Assembly: GCF_014195505.1 (NCBI RefSeq)
Contig: NZ_JACIBV010000001.1
Coordinates: forward strand, 372,001-436,000
Length of the DNA stretch: 64,000 nt
Reading direction: 5' to 3'
DNA from: Nonomuraea dietziae
Lineage (GTDB): Bacteria; Actinomycetota; Actinomycetes; Streptosporangiales; Streptosporangiaceae
In this document: in pieces, positions 41,537-49,968 of the stretch
Numbering within the stretch: position 1 is the stretch's first letter
Layout of the letters: each line of letters starts with the position of its first letter
The notes under the pieces: model-generated
What the model saw: the letters and a program-made list of their open reading frames with translations, nothing else
Told to the model about the DNA's origin: nothing
Databases searched by the model: none
Position numbers and translations under genes: made by a program

Positions 41537-42492
41537 CCGACACCCCGGACACGAACTCCGCTCCTCCTCCCACAGCGGACGCGGCGGAACTCCAGGAGTT
41601 GCTTCCCGGAATCCACGCCTGGGTGCAGCCGGACGGGACCTGGTGGGTCAACAACGCCGGCGCGGTGGCCGGCGACGACGGGGTCCTGGTGATCGACACC
41701 TGCGCCACCGCGGCTCGCACCCGCCGGTTTCTCGACGCCGTGGACACGGCCACCGGCGGGGCGCCCGTCCGGCTGGCGGTGAACACCCATCAGCACGGTG
41801 ACCACACCTACGGCAACAGCCTCCTCCCCTCCACGACAGTGATCGTCGGGCACAGCCGGATGCGGGAAGGGCTTCAGGCCGACCCGATCATCGACGGCTG
41901 CCCACCGCTGTGGAACCCGGTCCCGGACTGGGGGCCGGTGGCCCGCAGGCTTCCCGACATCTCGGCCGGCTCCGCACTCACCCTGCACGTCGCAGGTCGG
42001 CGGATCGAGCTGCTGCACCCCGGCCGCCCGGCGCACACCACCGGAGATCTGATCGCCTGGCTGCCCGAAGAACGCGTGCTGTTCTCCGGCGATCTGGTGT
42101 TCGCCGGACTCACCCCGCTGGTCTTCATGGGCTCGGTGGACGGGGCCCTCGCCGCGGTCGACTGGCTGGAGTCCCTGCAACCCGACGTCGTCGTCCCCGG
42201 CCACGGCCCGGTCCTCACCGGCACCGGCATCACCCGGGTCCTGGACGAGCACCGCCGCTATTACCGTCTCATCCTCGACACCGCCCAGGACGGGCTCTCC
42301 CGGGGTCTGACGCCCCTGCAGGCCGCCCGCCAGGTCGACCTGGGCGAGTTCACGGGCTGGGCCGACGCCGAACGGATCGTGCTCAACCTGCACCGCGTCT
42401 ACGCCGACCACGCCGGCCGGGACCTCGACGTGATCGCCGCCTTCGGGAACGCGATCGCCTGGCTCGGCCGCCCAATGCACACCTCCGTCTGA
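41533..42492 (+). CDS. MBL-fold metallo-hydrolase
   Basis: 319 residues from ATG 41533. Zinc motif 'NTHQHGDHTYGN' (HxHxDH), further ligands in 'GRPAHTTGDLIAW', 'VLFSGDLVFAG' and 'VVVPGHGPVLTG'. The C-terminal helix pair ('RGLTPLQAARQVDLG') is that of MBL hydrolases seen in catabolic operons of actinomycetes. Substrate unknown; thioester or lactone hydrolysis is possible. Start is coupled to a short upstream peptide. Confidence 0.88.
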   Translation: MTDTPDTNSAPPPTADAAELQELLPGIHAWVQPDGTWWVNNAGAVAGDDGVLVIDTCATAARTRRFLDAVDTATGGAPVRLAVNTHQHGDHTYGNSLLPSTTVIVGHSRMREGLQADPIIDGCPPLWNPVPDWGPVARRLPDISAGSALTLHVAGRRIELLHPGRPAHTTGDLIAWLPEERVLFSGDLVFAGLTPLVFMGSVDGALAAVDWLESLQPDVVVPGHGPVLTGTGITRVLDEHRRYYRLILDTAQDGLSRGLTPLQAARQVDLGEFTGWADAERIVLNLHRVYADHAGRDLDVIAAFGNAIAWLGRPMHTSV

Positions 42493-42506
42493 AGGGAAGC
42501 GCGACT

Positions 42507-43451
42507 GTGCGGTTCGTGACCTACGCCGACGACGACGGTGATCGGGTCGGCGTCCTCCACCACGACCAGGTCCATCCCCTGGGTCGCGGCGTCACGATGC
42601 TCGGCCTCCTGCGCGACGGCACCCTGCGGGCGGCCGGTGAGCAGGCCCTGGCCGCGCCTGCCGCGACCCGGGCGGTCGGTGACCTTCAGCTGCGCGCGCC
42701 GATCCCCGATCCTCCCGCTGTGCGGGACTTCATGACCTTCGAACGGCACGTCGAAGGTGTCTCCAGACTCGGCGGAACCGACGCGACCGTCCCCGAACGC
42801 TGGTACGAGGCACCCGCGTTCTACTTCACCAACCCCTACGCGATCCTCGGCCCCGCCGACGACGTCCCCGTCCCGCCCGGCAGCCGGATGTTCGACCTGG
42901 AGCTGGAGGTCGCCGCCGTCATCGGCCGCACCGGCCGCGACATCCACCCCGACGACGCCGACGCCTACGTTGCCGGCTACACCATCCTCGTCGACTGGTC
43001 GGCCCGCGACGTCCAGTTCGCCGAGATGCAGGTCCGGCTCGGCCCCACCAAGGGCAAGGACACCGCCACCACCCTCGGACCGGTCCTGGTCACCCCCGAC
43101 GAACTGCAACCCTGGCGCACCGACACCTCGTTCGACCTGACGATGACCGTCGAGATCAACGGCGAACGGCTGGGGCAGGACCGCTGGTCGTCCATGGCGT
43201 TCTCCTACGCCGACATGATCGCCTACGCCTCCCGTGGCACCGAGATCCGCCCCGGCGACGTCCTCGGCTCCGGCACCTGCGGCGGCGGCTGCCTCGCCGA
43301 ACTGTGGGGTCGCGAAGGCCTGAACGCCCACCGCCCCCTGCAACCCGGCGACGTCGTCACCGTCACCGTCGAACAACTCGGCACCCTGACCACCCGCGTC
43401 GTGCCAGGAGTCGAGCCGATTCCCATCCCACCCGCACGACGGGGCCGGTAG
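42507..43451 (+). CDS. Fumarylacetoacetate hydrolase-family protein (second)
   Basis: 314 residues from GTG 42507 (RBS AAGGGA at 42492). Core FAH features: 'PPAVRDFMTFERHVEGVS', metal ligands in 'MFDLELEVAAVIGRTG', 'GYTILVDWSARDVQFAE', 'PGDVLGSGTCGGGCLAEL'. The CGGGC insertion is unusual next to the other FAH protein (37142). Likely the C-C hydrolase or hydratase acting after the dioxygenase. About 7% of the N-terminus is similar to the 25-codon stub at 41459. Confidence 0.9.
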   Translation: MRFVTYADDDGDRVGVLHHDQVHPLGRGVTMLGLLRDGTLRAAGEQALAAPAATRAVGDLQLRAPIPDPPAVRDFMTFERHVEGVSRLGGTDATVPERWYEAPAFYFTNPYAILGPADDVPVPPGSRMFDLELEVAAVIGRTGRDIHPDDADAYVAGYTILVDWSARDVQFAEMQVRLGPTKGKDTATTLGPVLVTPDELQPWRTDTSFDLTMTVEINGERLGQDRWSSMAFSYADMIAYASRGTEIRPGDVLGSGTCGGGCLAELWGREGLNAHRPLQPGDVVTVTVEQLGTLTTRVVPGVEPIPIPPARRGR

Positions 43452-43620
43452 GCCCAGTCTGTCCGGAACGGCGACCCCCGTGGGGTCGCCGTCGCCCGCC
43501 TAGCCGAACAGACGGTCACCACGCCCCCGAACACCCTTCGGCGGTCATCCTGCCGGTCCGGCAGACGTCGTAGCCGTGAAGCCCGAACCAGTACACGTCC
43601 AGCGTTGCGAGGGGAGTCCG

Positions 43621-44229
43621 ATGAACGAGTTCGTCATCGTCGGTGCGAAGGTGTTCGACGGCGAGAAGAACCTGGGCCAGGTCGACGTGCACGTCGCCGA
43701 CGGCGTCATCGTCTCGGTGGGCGGGCCGCGTGTCACCGGGGTGGAAGTCGTCGACGCCACCGGCGCAACCCTGCTGCCGGGCCTGATCGACGCACACACC
43801 CACACCGATGCCGCGATGCTGCGCCAGGCGCTGACCTTCGGCGTCACCACCGAACTCGACATGGGCTCGGTCCCCGCCACCATGAATCCGCTGCGCGCCG
43901 AGGTCGAGGCCGACCGGACTTTCGCGGACGTGCGGAGCGCCTCCTTTTCGCTCACCCACCCCGACGGCCACCCCCACCAGTTCCGGAAGGGCCTCAACGA
44001 TCCGGTCTGGCCGACCGCGACCACCGTGGCGGAGGCGGCCGGGTTCGTCGACGACCGGATCAGCGAGGGCGCCGACTACATCAAGCTGATAGCCGAAAGT
44101 GGCGGGGCGTTCGGCTTCCAGTTGCCGCACGTACCACTGGAGATTCACACCGCCGTGATCGCCGAGGCGCACGCTCGCGGGAAAATGGTGATGGCCCACG
44201 CCATGACGCTGCACGAGACATCTGGCGAC
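43621..44229 (+). pseudogene. Amidohydrolase-family gene, 3' end lost
   Basis: From ATG 43621 (MNEFVIVGAKVFDGEKNLG) the start of an imidazolonepropionase/prolidase-type amidohydrolase is clear: 'LLPGLIDAHTHTDAAML' (HxH), 'GADYIKLIAESGG' (bridging Lys), 'MVMAHAMTLHET'. Full-length relatives have about 400 residues; here homology stops near codon 200, some 60 bp before the end of an IS5-type element. The distal metal ligands are missing, so it is inactive. It was the last gene of the catabolic cluster. Confidence 0.8.
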
Positions 44230-44289
44230 AGGGCACCCGCCTCGCGGCCGCATCCACGCTCGGCTCCCGGTGAACCCGCCGGGAGCGAC

Positions 44290-44705
44290 GAGGGCGTGTC
44301 TCCTAATTCCGGGATGCGGTGCGAGTGGTCATGATTGTTGCGGCGAGTAGGACGCCGCCGAGGAAGGTCAGGGCGTACTTGTCGTAGCGGGTGGCGATGC
44401 CGCGCCACTGCTTCAGGCGGTTGAATGCCCGTTCCATGGTGTTGCGCTGCTTGTAGATCTCCTCGTCGAACGCTGGTGGGCGGCCGCCGGCCGAGCCTTT
44501 CTTCTGCGGGCCGCGATCTGGTCACGCCGTTCGGGGGATGGTGTGCTTGATCCGGCGTCGGCGCAGTTCGCGCCTTGGTTGAAGGGTGCGAGTACGCCTT
44601 GTCGGCCAGCAGCCGGACCTCCGGAGGCTCGGCGTCGGTGTAGCCAGACGCGAAGTAGTCGTCCAGCACGGCAGCAACTGGGAGGTGACAGAAAGCCTGC
44701 CTATG
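44290..44705 (-). mobile_element. IS5-family element, 3' part of transposase, frameshifted
   Basis: Minus strand. The end GAGGGCGTGTCTCC at 44290 is typical of IS5-type termini. The transposase C-terminus is spread over three frames: 'LLADKAYSHPST', then 'RRRRIKHTIP', then 'RNTMERAFNRLKQWRGIATR' with 'YDKYALTFLGGVLLAATIM'. The N-terminal half is missing beyond 44705. It marks the break of the amidohydrolase gene. Confidence 0.75.
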
Positions 44706-44849
44706 TGACAACTACCGTGCTTCGGCTCAGCCTCCCCCGCTCCTCGAGCGCGCGGAGCTTGCCAACTCAGGCGCACATCCGCCAACTGAAGCGCTAAGTC
44801 ACATTCGTCGCCCAAAGCTGCTGACAGAACGTAGCGGTGATTACAGAGA

Positions 44850-44889
44850 GCTACTTTGGGGCTGGTGGCGCGGACCCGAGTGGGGGGCC
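44850..44889 (-). repeat. Orphan Tn3-type terminal repeat
   Basis: 40 bp from GCTACTTTGGGGCTG to GTGGGGGGCC, the same family as the transposon ends at 12229 and 23107 and in the same orientation as the right end. No matching left end was found near it. It shows that a second element of this Tn3 type once ended here. Confidence 0.75.
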
Positions 44890-44905
44890 GGTTAGGTGTG
44901 GTGTC

Positions 44906-45940
44906 TCAGGACGTTGGTTCCACGAGGTCCTCGATGGTCAGCTGCTGAGGGAAGGTGTCGAGCGGTTCCGGCGGCTGGTCGAAAGTGACACGGTAGTCGC
45001 TGCCAGACGTCCGGCTGATCGGCGGCTTCCCGCCCAGGGCGGCATGCGGCCGATCGTGGTTGTAGTAGTTCAGGAAGTCAGCGAGTGCGACGCGGCGTTC
45101 GTGCTCCGAGGTGTAGTCGCGCACGTAGGTCCACTCCCGGGTCAGTGTGCCGTTATAGCGTTCAACCTTCCCATTCGTCCGCGGCGTGTACGGCCTGGTC
45201 CGCTTGTGCTTCGTACCGGTCGCGGCGAGCGCATCACCCCAGGTCTGGGAGCGGTAGCAGGCGCCGTTGTCTGTCAGGACGCGACGGATCGGGGTGATGC
45301 CGTGGGCGGCGAAGAACGCTACTGCCCGGTGCCAGAAGGCGACCGCGGTGACGGCTCTCTCGTCGTCCAGGGCCTCGGTGTAGGCGAGCCGGGAGTGGTC
45401 GTCGAGCGCGGAATGCAGGTACGTGTAACCGACCTTTCCGGTGCCGGGACCAGCATGTTTGGAGGCGCGGGCGGCGTCTGTGCCCACGCCGTGCATGCGC
45501 CAGCCGCCGCCCTGCGGGATGCGTCCGAGCTTCTTGATGTCGACGTGGACCAGGTCACCGACCCGGTCGTGCTCGTAGCGGATGACCTCGCGTAGCAGCT
45601 CGCCGGTCGGCGGGTCGAGGTCACGGAGCCGGTTGAGTCCTCGCCTCACCAGGATGCGGTGGACGGTCGCTGGCGCGACCGTGACGCCGTGCAGCCGCTG
45701 AAGGTCGGCGGCGAGCCGCGCGGGCCCATGCTTGGTCTGCCGCCGCAATGCCTCCACCAGGTCAGCTATGTCCTCGGCGGTGCGGGCCGGGCTCGTGGCG
45801 GGGCGGGAGGAGTGGTCAAGCAGGCCGTTCTCGCCGTGTGCGCGCCAGCGGGCGTACCACTTGGCCAGGCAGCGGCGCGATAGCCCGGCCTCGGCAGCGA
45901 TGTGCGCGATCGGCCGGCCAGCGTCGATCCGCAGGCACAA
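44906..45940 (-). CDS. IS481-family transposase
   Basis: 344 residues. HTH N-terminus ('AHIAAEAGLSRRCLAKWYAR'), then the DDE core: Asp in 'LVHVDIKKLGRIP', Asp in 'RRVLTDNGACYRSQTW' and Glu in 'TPRTNGKVERYNGTL', all in place. The frame is open upstream to 'NAPLTPEGRLRL', the usual IS481 N-terminus, so the real start may be before 45940. It appears intact. I could not define terminal repeats; the orphan Tn3 end lies 17 bp beyond its stop. Confidence 0.87.
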   Translation of the reverse strand: MCLRIDAGRPIAHIAAEAGLSRRCLAKWYARWRAHGENGLLDHSSRPATSPARTAEDIADLVEALRRQTKHGPARLAADLQRLHGVTVAPATVHRILVRRGLNRLRDLDPPTGELLREVIRYEHDRVGDLVHVDIKKLGRIPQGGGWRMHGVGTDAARASKHAGPGTGKVGYTYLHSALDDHSRLAYTEALDDERAVTAVAFWHRAVAFFAAHGITPIRRVLTDNGACYRSQTWGDALAATGTKHKRTRPYTPRTNGKVERYNGTLTREWTYVRDYTSEHERRVALADFLNYYNHDRPHAALGGKPPISRTSGSDYRVTFDQPPEPLDTFPQQLTIEDLVEPTS

Positions 45941-46021
45941 CCGCAGACGTCCCTCCGGGGTCAGCGGTGCGTTCCAGTGCCCCTGCTGTTGGCGCTCCTG
46001 GACTTGGCGGACGCGTTCATC

Positions 46022-46047
46022 GGGAGCCCTGGGATCTCAGGGCTCCC
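46022..46047 (-). terminator. Hairpin after VOC gene
   Basis: GGGAGCCCT (46022-46030) and AGGGCTCCC (46039-46047) pair over an 8-nt loop; one more C-G pair flanks it. It lies 23 bp downstream of the VOC gene stop on the minus strand and upstream of IS481. Confidence 0.6.
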
Positions 46048-46069
46048 GCGTGAGCGGCTGTGCGTGGCG

Positions 46070-46468
46070 TCAACGTGCGAACTTTTCGATGGCTGCCGGG
46101 GTGACGGGGGTGAAGAAGTTGACGAGGTTGCCGTCGGGGTCGCGGAACAGCAGCGACCGGTTACCCCAGGGCATCGTGGTGGGCTCGGTGACGAAGTCGG
46201 TGACGAAGCCGGTCAGGTTCTGGTGAATGCGGTCCACGTCGTCGACGAGGAACTCGGTGATCACGCTCTGGTTGTCCGCCGGGCGGGCAGAGCCCGGGGC
46301 GAACAGTGGGACGGTACGGGTGCTGGCGATCGCGAGGGTGGCGTTGGGGGTCTTGAGTTCGGCGAAGTCCTCGGTGGCCCACGTCGCCCGCGCCCCTGTG
46401 GCTCGCTCGTAGAACTCGACCAGGCGCGCTACGTCGCTGGTAATGATGCGGATCGAGACGAAGTCCAT
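46070..46468 (-). CDS. VOC-family (glyoxalase-like) protein
   Basis: 132 residues from ATG 46468, one VOC module: 'IRIITSDVARLVEFYERATG' to 'RSLLFRDPDGNLVNFFTPV' with the metal-site Glu replaced by Asn in the final strand. Such proteins detoxify or bind small electrophiles or antibiotics. It is divergent from a WYL-domain regulator 93 bp away, a common pairing in actinomycetes, so that regulator probably controls it. Confidence 0.88.
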   Translation of the reverse strand: MDFVSIRIITSDVARLVEFYERATGARATWATEDFAELKTPNATLAIASTRTVPLFAPGSARPADNQSVITEFLVDDVDRIHQNLTGFVTDFVTEPTTMPWGNRSLLFRDPDGNLVNFFTPVTPAAIEKFAR

Positions 46469-46561
46469 GGGAATCTCCTTGGCTGTGCTGGAGGCGTGCA
46501 CGTCGCAGACTAGGAGAAATAGTGGACAGAATCGGTCCTGTATTCGCGTTAGGCTGCGAAC

Positions 46562-47549
46562 ATGCCTCGACCAACCGCCCGCGTGCTGACACTCCTGGAG
46601 CTGCTGCAGTCGGGCGGCACCCGGACGGTGGCCGAACTCGCCGACCGGCTCGGCGTCGAAGGGCGCACCGTGCGGCGGTATGTGGACCAGCTGATCGACC
46701 TGGACGTGCCCGTGGAATCGGTGCGCGGCCGCTACGGCGGGTACCGGCTCGCCCCCGGGTACCGCTTGCCTCCGCTCATGCTGAGCGACGACGAGGCGCT
46801 GGCCGTGCTGCTCGGCCTGGTCGCAGGCCGCCGAGCAGGGTTGACGACGACGGAGAACACGGCAAGCGAGACGGCATCGGCGAAGATCCGGCGGGTGCTG
46901 CCCAAGCACATCGCCCGTCGGCTCGACACACTCCTGGAAGCTCTCGCCTTCACGGATCAGCCCGGCGAGTTCGACACCCCGGACGCCGAGGTCCTGCTCG
47001 CCATCGCCGATGCGGTGCGCCACCGCCGACCGGTCTCGATCCGCTACACCGACCGCGACGGACGGTGCAGCGAACGCACGCTGCACGCGTACGGGATCGT
47101 CGCCCATTCCGGCCGATGGTACGTCACGGGCAAGGACGCCCAGATCGGCAAGGACCGAACCTTCCGGCTCGATCGCATCGCAGACGCGAGGACCCTGCCC
47201 GGCTCATTCGAAGCGCCCGTGGGTCCCGGTCCGGCGCAGCGTGTTGTCAGCGTTCGCCACGGCCGAGTACCGGCATGAGGTGACCTTGCGGATCCACGGG
47301 ACGGTCGGGCAGATCCGCGCCCGCCTTCCCGCCAGCGTCGCGAGCCTGGAGGAGTACGCGCCCGTGGCAGGCGAGGACCGGGCGACCGAGCGCTGGCTGC
47401 GCGTCGAGCTGCGGGTGGAGCGGCTCGACTGGTTGCCTCCGGTACTCGCCTCACTCGACCGGCCGTTCGTCGTCGAGCGCCCCGATGAACTGCGCAACCT
47501 CGTCATCGCGCTCGCCCAACGCCTCGCGTCCTACGCCCGCCAAGCCTGA
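46562..47549 (+). pseudogene. YafY-type HTH/WYL regulator, frameshifted
   Basis: N-terminal HTH_11 ('RTVAELADRLGVEGRTVRRY') and WYL domain ('VSIRYTDRDGRCSERTLHAYG', 'WYVTGKDAQIGKDRTFRLD') run from ATG 46562 to a stop at 47278. Near 47245 the reading shifts: the other frame continues 'LSAFATAEYRHEVTLRIHG' and the WCX-like C-terminal domain to 47549. Loss of a GT dinucleotide explains it. WYL proteins are ligand-sensing regulators; the truncated form would keep HTH and WYL but lack the C-terminal domain. Confidence 0.8.
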
Positions 47550-47572
47550 CAGCGAGGAACCAATGTCATGAG

Positions 47573-48580
47573 ATGGCACAGTTAGGCGATGCTGACGCCG
47601 ACCGGCGCACGCGCCAGACGCGGCCCTCGACGCCTGGCGACGCGATCGACGGGGCGGTCTGGGTCCGCCAGCTCGGCGAGCACGCCGCCGCCCGCACCGA
47701 GCTCGTCGAGAAGGTGCTGACCGTGTTCACCGCCGACCGCGAGCTGTTCACCCAGATCCGCGACGACTTGCTGCGCCGCCACGCACACCTGGAAGCGAGC
47801 ACCACGGCGGCGCAGGAAGCCGCCGAGCGCTCCGAGCGCCGAGCCGCCAACGCCGAGCGCGACCGCGACATCGCCCGCGAGCAGGCCGATGAGGCGCAAG
47901 CCGCCCGGCAGGCCGCCGAGCGCCGCGCCGACGACGCCAGCGCCGAGGCGGCCGCCGCCCACCGCCAGGCCACCGAGGAGGTCCGCCGCGCCGAGCGGCG
48001 GGCCGCCCAGGCCGAGGGGCAGGCCCGCGGAGCCGAGGCCGCCCGCGAGCGCGCCGAGGCCGCGCTGACCGAGGTCCGGGAACTGGCGCAGGCGGAGCGG
48101 GAGCAGGCGGCCGAGGCTTCCGCCGCCCAGCAGGCCCGGATCGCCGAGCTGGCGCGCGCGGTGGCCACCAAGGACGCCGAGGTGCACGCCGCTCGGGAGC
48201 AGGCCGCCGAGCTGCGTCGGCGGCTGGAGGAGCAGGCCGGGCAGCTGCAGCGGCTCCAGAGTGACCTGGATCAGGCTCGGACCGAGACGAGGGCGGTACG
48301 GGAGGACCTCGGGCGCGAGCTGGGTGAGGTCCGCCGCCAGGCGGAGACGGAGACCGCACGGCTGCAGACCCAACTGGGCGAGGCTCAGCAGCAGGCCGCC
48401 AGCGCAGCCGTCGACGCTGCCGCTCGGATCTCCCGTGCCGAGACCGAGCGGGATCTGGCACGCGAGGAGGCGGGGCGCCTCCGTCGGGAGCTGGCCGAGT
48501 CCGTCGCCGAACGCGAGCGTCAACGCGCCCGTGCTGAGCAGGCCGAGGCGCAGGCACTACCGGAGGGCAGCACCGAGTAG
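47573..48580 (+). CDS. Long coiled-coil protein, unknown function
   Basis: 335 residues. A short N-terminal part ('GAVWVRQLGEHAAARTELVE') is followed from about residue 75 to the end by an uninterrupted Ala/Glu/Arg-rich coiled coil. It recalls plasmid KfrA-type and other DNA-associated filament proteins, but the usual KfrA HTH is not obvious. It lies 280 bp upstream of a DnaB-like ATPase on the same strand, which suggests a link to plasmid or phage DNA metabolism. Assignment beyond 'coiled coil' is inference. Confidence 0.7.
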   Translation: MAQLGDADADRRTRQTRPSTPGDAIDGAVWVRQLGEHAAARTELVEKVLTVFTADRELFTQIRDDLLRRHAHLEASTTAAQEAAERSERRAANAERDRDIAREQADEAQAARQAAERRADDASAEAAAAHRQATEEVRRAERRAAQAEGQARGAEAARERAEAALTEVRELAQAEREQAAEASAAQQARIAELARAVATKDAEVHAAREQAAELRRRLEEQAGQLQRLQSDLDQARTETRAVREDLGRELGEVRRQAETETARLQTQLGEAQQQAASAAVDAAARISRAETERDLAREEAGRLRRELAESVAERERQRARAEQAEAQALPEGSTE

Positions 48581-48859
48581 CAGTCCGCGTTTCTGAAGGC
48601 CGCGCACCAGGCGCATGATGGAAGGCAGGGGAGGGCTCAGCCAGCCGATCGCTCACGGCCGTGGGATAGAGAGCTGCGGGGAAGCCATGGTCAAGAAGCC
48701 GCTAGGTGACCTGGTCATGCTGATCCCGCGCCGAGCTCACGTCTTGGTCCGCTCAGCGCCTGACACTCCATGGAGATGTAGCTGTAGCGCCATGCGATCA
48801 GTCAGTAGGCAGGAGTCACACTGGGGAGGTTGCCGTCCCTGGCGAGGGAGCCTGCGCGT
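48581..48859. other. Intergenic region before DnaB-like gene
   Basis: 279 bp without a convincing gene, repeat or promoter. A GTG start at 48830 would add 10 residues to the downstream protein. Confidence 0.3.
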
Positions 48860-49837
48860 ATGTCTCAGCACTCTGCTGACCATGAGTCTTACGTCACAAC
48901 GGGCCTGCCGACTTTGGATGCCGCCCTGGGCGGGGGGCTGCTTCCCGGGGGCTTTTACGTGTTGGCCGGCAGAGGTATCTCCGGCAAGTCCCTTCTTGCT
49001 CAGAAGCTGGTGCTGGCGGCGGCCCGCCAAGGCTGGCAGGTCGTGGCGGCTTATCTGGAGGGTTCCACGAAGTCCTTCGCCGAGCGTCTTGTGTCGATCA
49101 TGACCGGTCTGCCCGTCAGATCGGTCATGGAGGTGGGTCGCCTGCCCGAGGACGACAGGCACGCGGTTGAGGCGGCGGTGCAAGAGCTGAGGACGCTGAG
49201 TCTGGCGTGGTTCGAAGGGCCCAGCTTCGTCGACGGACGGCCCGTCGATTGGGCGGACTGGTTGCAGCGCCTCCGGGTGAGCGTTCAGATCCAGCGGGGA
49301 CGTGGCCCCCAGGTGGGGTTGGTGCTCATTGACTACCTTCAGCTGGTGCCCCGGGATGACTCCGTTTCGCCCAGCAGCCGAGCTGTCCACGACATGGTCG
49401 GCGGTGGCCTTGCCGATCTGGCCACCAACCTGCAGGTACCGGTGCTGTTGGTGAGCCAGCTCGACCGGCCTGCCGAGGACACCTCGCCGACGCCGCCGAC
49501 GTTGACGGACCTGGATGCGATCGCCCCGGTGCTCGCCCAACGCGCGACGGGCATCCTGTTGGTTCATCGTGACGACGTCGACATTTCCGGCCAGGATGAC
49601 GCTGGGCAGATCGATATCATCGTCGCCAAGGCGCCGCCCCTCGGCACGTCGACAGTCGCGCCACTGATGTGGGTGGGGCACATCGGCACCGCCACCGACC
49701 CTGAGCTGCTTCCTCCGCTCCTGCGTGAGCGGCTCGCCACACCGGCGATTCACGTTGCTGACGTTCTCGCCGAGGTCCTGCAGGGCATGCCGGACCACAT
49801 TCGGCGCCGAGTCCAGGACCCGCCCCAGCCTCAGTAG
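48860..49837 (+). CDS. DnaB-like RecA-fold ATPase without N-terminal domain
   Basis: 325 residues from ATG 48860. It matches the C-terminal motor of replicative helicases: 'TGLPTLDAALGGGLLPGGFYV', Walker A 'GRGISGKSLL', 'VVAAYLEGSTKSFAERLV', Walker B 'VGLVLIDYLQLVP', and 'VPVLLVSQLDRPAEDT' (motif H3). The DnaB N-terminal collar is missing, as in some phage and plasmid ATPases and KaiC/RadA relatives. With the coiled-coil gene upstream it may be a residue of an integrated replicon or part of a defence module with the convergent NACHT gene. Confidence 0.75.
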   Translation: MSQHSADHESYVTTGLPTLDAALGGGLLPGGFYVLAGRGISGKSLLAQKLVLAAARQGWQVVAAYLEGSTKSFAERLVSIMTGLPVRSVMEVGRLPEDDRHAVEAAVQELRTLSLAWFEGPSFVDGRPVDWADWLQRLRVSVQIQRGRGPQVGLVLIDYLQLVPRDDSVSPSSRAVHDMVGGGLADLATNLQVPVLLVSQLDRPAEDTSPTPPTLTDLDAIAPVLAQRATGILLVHRDDVDISGQDDAGQIDIIVAKAPPLGTSTVAPLMWVGHIGTATDPELLPPLLRERLATPAIHVADVLAEVLQGMPDHIRRRVQDPPQPQ

Positions 49838-49968
49838 GCGGGGCCACGCCAGTCACTCGGTCAAGGTGATTTGCCGGCGAGTCTTCACGTCGGCAACCTA
49901 TTCCAGCGAGTCAAGGCCGGGCGCGGGTACGGCTATCGGGCCCGGACTCCTACTCTCTGCACCGTCAG
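49838..49968. other. Convergent intergenic region
   Basis: 131 bp between the DnaB-like gene and the NACHT gene. TTGCCG (49869) and CGGCAA (49889) could form a weak bidirectional terminator stem. Confidence 0.3.

Noticed and set aside
12229..44889. Tn3 element from the left end at 12229 to the orphan end at 44850
   Set aside because: The sequence after 44889 (GGTTA) does not match the TTGTC before 12229, while the end at 23107 does.
44906..46047. IS481 terminal inverted repeats
   Set aside because: GTCTCAGGAC near 44901 and ATCTCAGGGC near 46034 are direct, not inverted, and the latter is part of a hairpin.
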